From Candidatus Woesearchaeota archaeon (GTDB lineage: Archaea; Nanobdellota; Nanobdellia; Woesearchaeales; JABIAG01): a DNA stretch of 13,723 bases. Below the pieces are notes generated by a model, which saw nothing but the letters and a program-made list of their open reading frames with translations, was not told the origin of the DNA and did not search any database. The stretch covers positions 1-13,723 of the forward strand of contig JAHWHN010000018.1 of NCBI GenBank assembly GCA_019323235.1. Direction: 5' to 3'. The stretch's first letter is position 1; every line of letters starts with the position of its first letter. This document shows positions 13,170 to 13,723 of the stretch, piece after piece. Position numbers and translations under genes: made by a program.

Positions 13170-13505
13170 ATGAATACTGATTATCATCAACAATTCCCTA
13201 AATTAGAAAAACTAATTTATTTATTTTATGATTGTTGTAAAGCTCATGAAGAAGAAATTTTTACTGATGAGCAATTTATTGATTTATTTAACATCAATAA
13301 AGGAGAACAATACTTAATTAAATTTTTCGAACCAAAAGAGATAAATAAAGCATATTTCATAACAGAACATTTGAAAGAATATGATGAAGAGCATTGGGAT
13401 GATCATAGTTTTAGATTTGAAGTATATTTTACAAATAATCATCATTATGGTGGAAAATTTTCTCTCGAAAGTTATGTTGAAATAGGAATTTCAGGCACAA
13501 TTTAA
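13170..13505 (+). CDS. 112-residue acidic protein, last gene of operon, unknown function
   Basis: I place the start at ATG 13170 because GGGGG (13158-13162) lies 7 bases upstream, like the G-runs before the other operon genes. In-frame ATGs at 13044 and 13026 would add 42 or 48 residues. The product is soluble and acidic, rich in His and aromatic residues, with DCCKAHEEEIF near the N-terminus, HLKEYDEEHWDDHSFRFEVYF in two parts and a beta-like end (NNHHYGGKFSLESYVEIGISG). It is not recognised. The stop codon overlaps the stop of the convergent fen gene by 3 bases at TTAA (13502-13505). Confidence 0.72.
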   Translation: MNTDYHQQFPKLEKLIYLFYDCCKAHEEEIFTDEQFIDLFNINKGEQYLIKFFEPKEINKAYFITEHLKEYDEEHWDDHSFRFEVYFTNNHHYGGKFSLESYVEIGISGTI

Positions 13506-13723
13506 AAAAAAGAATTCAATCCAGTTTGAGTTTTTTTCTCATTACTTTTGTTTATTTTTTCTAATGAAGAATCTACACGTTCTTCAGAAAATTCATATTC
13601 TTCCATTAATAATTTTTTAACTTCTTCAGGATCTGATTTTTCCCAAATTAAATTATAATCATCAGTCACAGGAAGGTTTATGAAAATATCATAAATGTCT
13701 TTCCATGAAAAATCAAATTGTTC
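13502..13723 (-). CDS. fen: Flap endonuclease 1 (FEN1), C-terminal end only
   Basis: Only the last 73 residues are in the window. FEN1 cuts 5' flaps during Okazaki fragment maturation and repair. The sequence matches the family's C-terminus: IFINLPVTDDYNLIWEKSDP, then LLMEEYEFSEERV (the conserved L-x-E-E-h-x-F-S-E-E-R-V segment), a Lys/Glu-rich linker and a terminal QTGLNSFF. The last element fits the PIP box Q-x-x-L-x-x-F-F that binds the PCNA clamp. The N-terminal nuclease domains lie beyond the right edge. The gene is convergent with the 12140 operon, and the two stop codons overlap. Confidence 0.9.
   Translation of the reverse strand, partial: EQFDFSWKDIYDIFINLPVTDDYNLIWEKSDPEEVKKLLMEEYEFSEERVDSSLEKINKSNEKKTQTGLNSFF

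Overview
The window looks like chromosomal DNA of a small-genome, AT-rich archaeon, most likely a DPANN lineage of the Pacearchaeota/Woesearchaeota type. The evidence is: archaeal TATA boxes lie 26-28 bases upstream of most start codons, implying leaderless mRNAs; a tRNA-Ser carries an archaeal bulge-helix-bulge intron; a TrmB-family regulator is present; the right edge holds the end of a FEN1-type nuclease with a PCNA-binding tail; and there are a Trm5/Met-10-like methyltransferase and a very long MopE-repeat surface protein of the kind seen in DPANN genomes. The lineage call is inference, since no rRNA or other phylogenetic marker is present.

Layout. 1-2056: a cut-off membrane-anchored regulator-like gene (minus), divergent from a 525-residue protein with a coiled-coil start and a transglutaminase-like Cys-His-Asp C-terminus. 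2057-2421: an intron-containing tRNA-Ser(GCT). Its last 16 bases plus 11 downstream bases recur exactly 92 bases further on, a possible attachment-site scar. 2422-5091: a four-helix membrane protein (plus), two tandem divergently evolved paralogues (minus), and a six-helix membrane protein (minus). 5127-5957: a Trm5-family methyltransferase interrupted only by one in-frame TGA, where homologues usually have Gly. 6076-10392: a secreted or cell-surface protein of 1438 residues with Ig-like modules, an EGF-like module, ten MopE repeats, a thrombospondin-like module and a C-terminal membrane anchor.

10471-13505 is the most interesting part. A 20-bp dyad occurs three times, each time exactly 4 bp upstream of a plus-strand TATA-like element. 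These promoters drive a CYTH/triphosphate-tunnel enzyme, a 40-residue peptide and a multi-gene operon of unrecognised proteins. The third copy also lies directly upstream of the TATA box of the TrmB-family gene. This looks like a small self-controlled regulon whose regulator, enzyme, micropeptide and unknown operon are linked by shared DNA sites. The operon genes are started by G-run Shine-Dalgarno sequences, its first mRNA probably begins with a hairpin next to the ribosome site, and its distal part shows signs of frameshift or fusion. The window ends inside a convergent fen gene.
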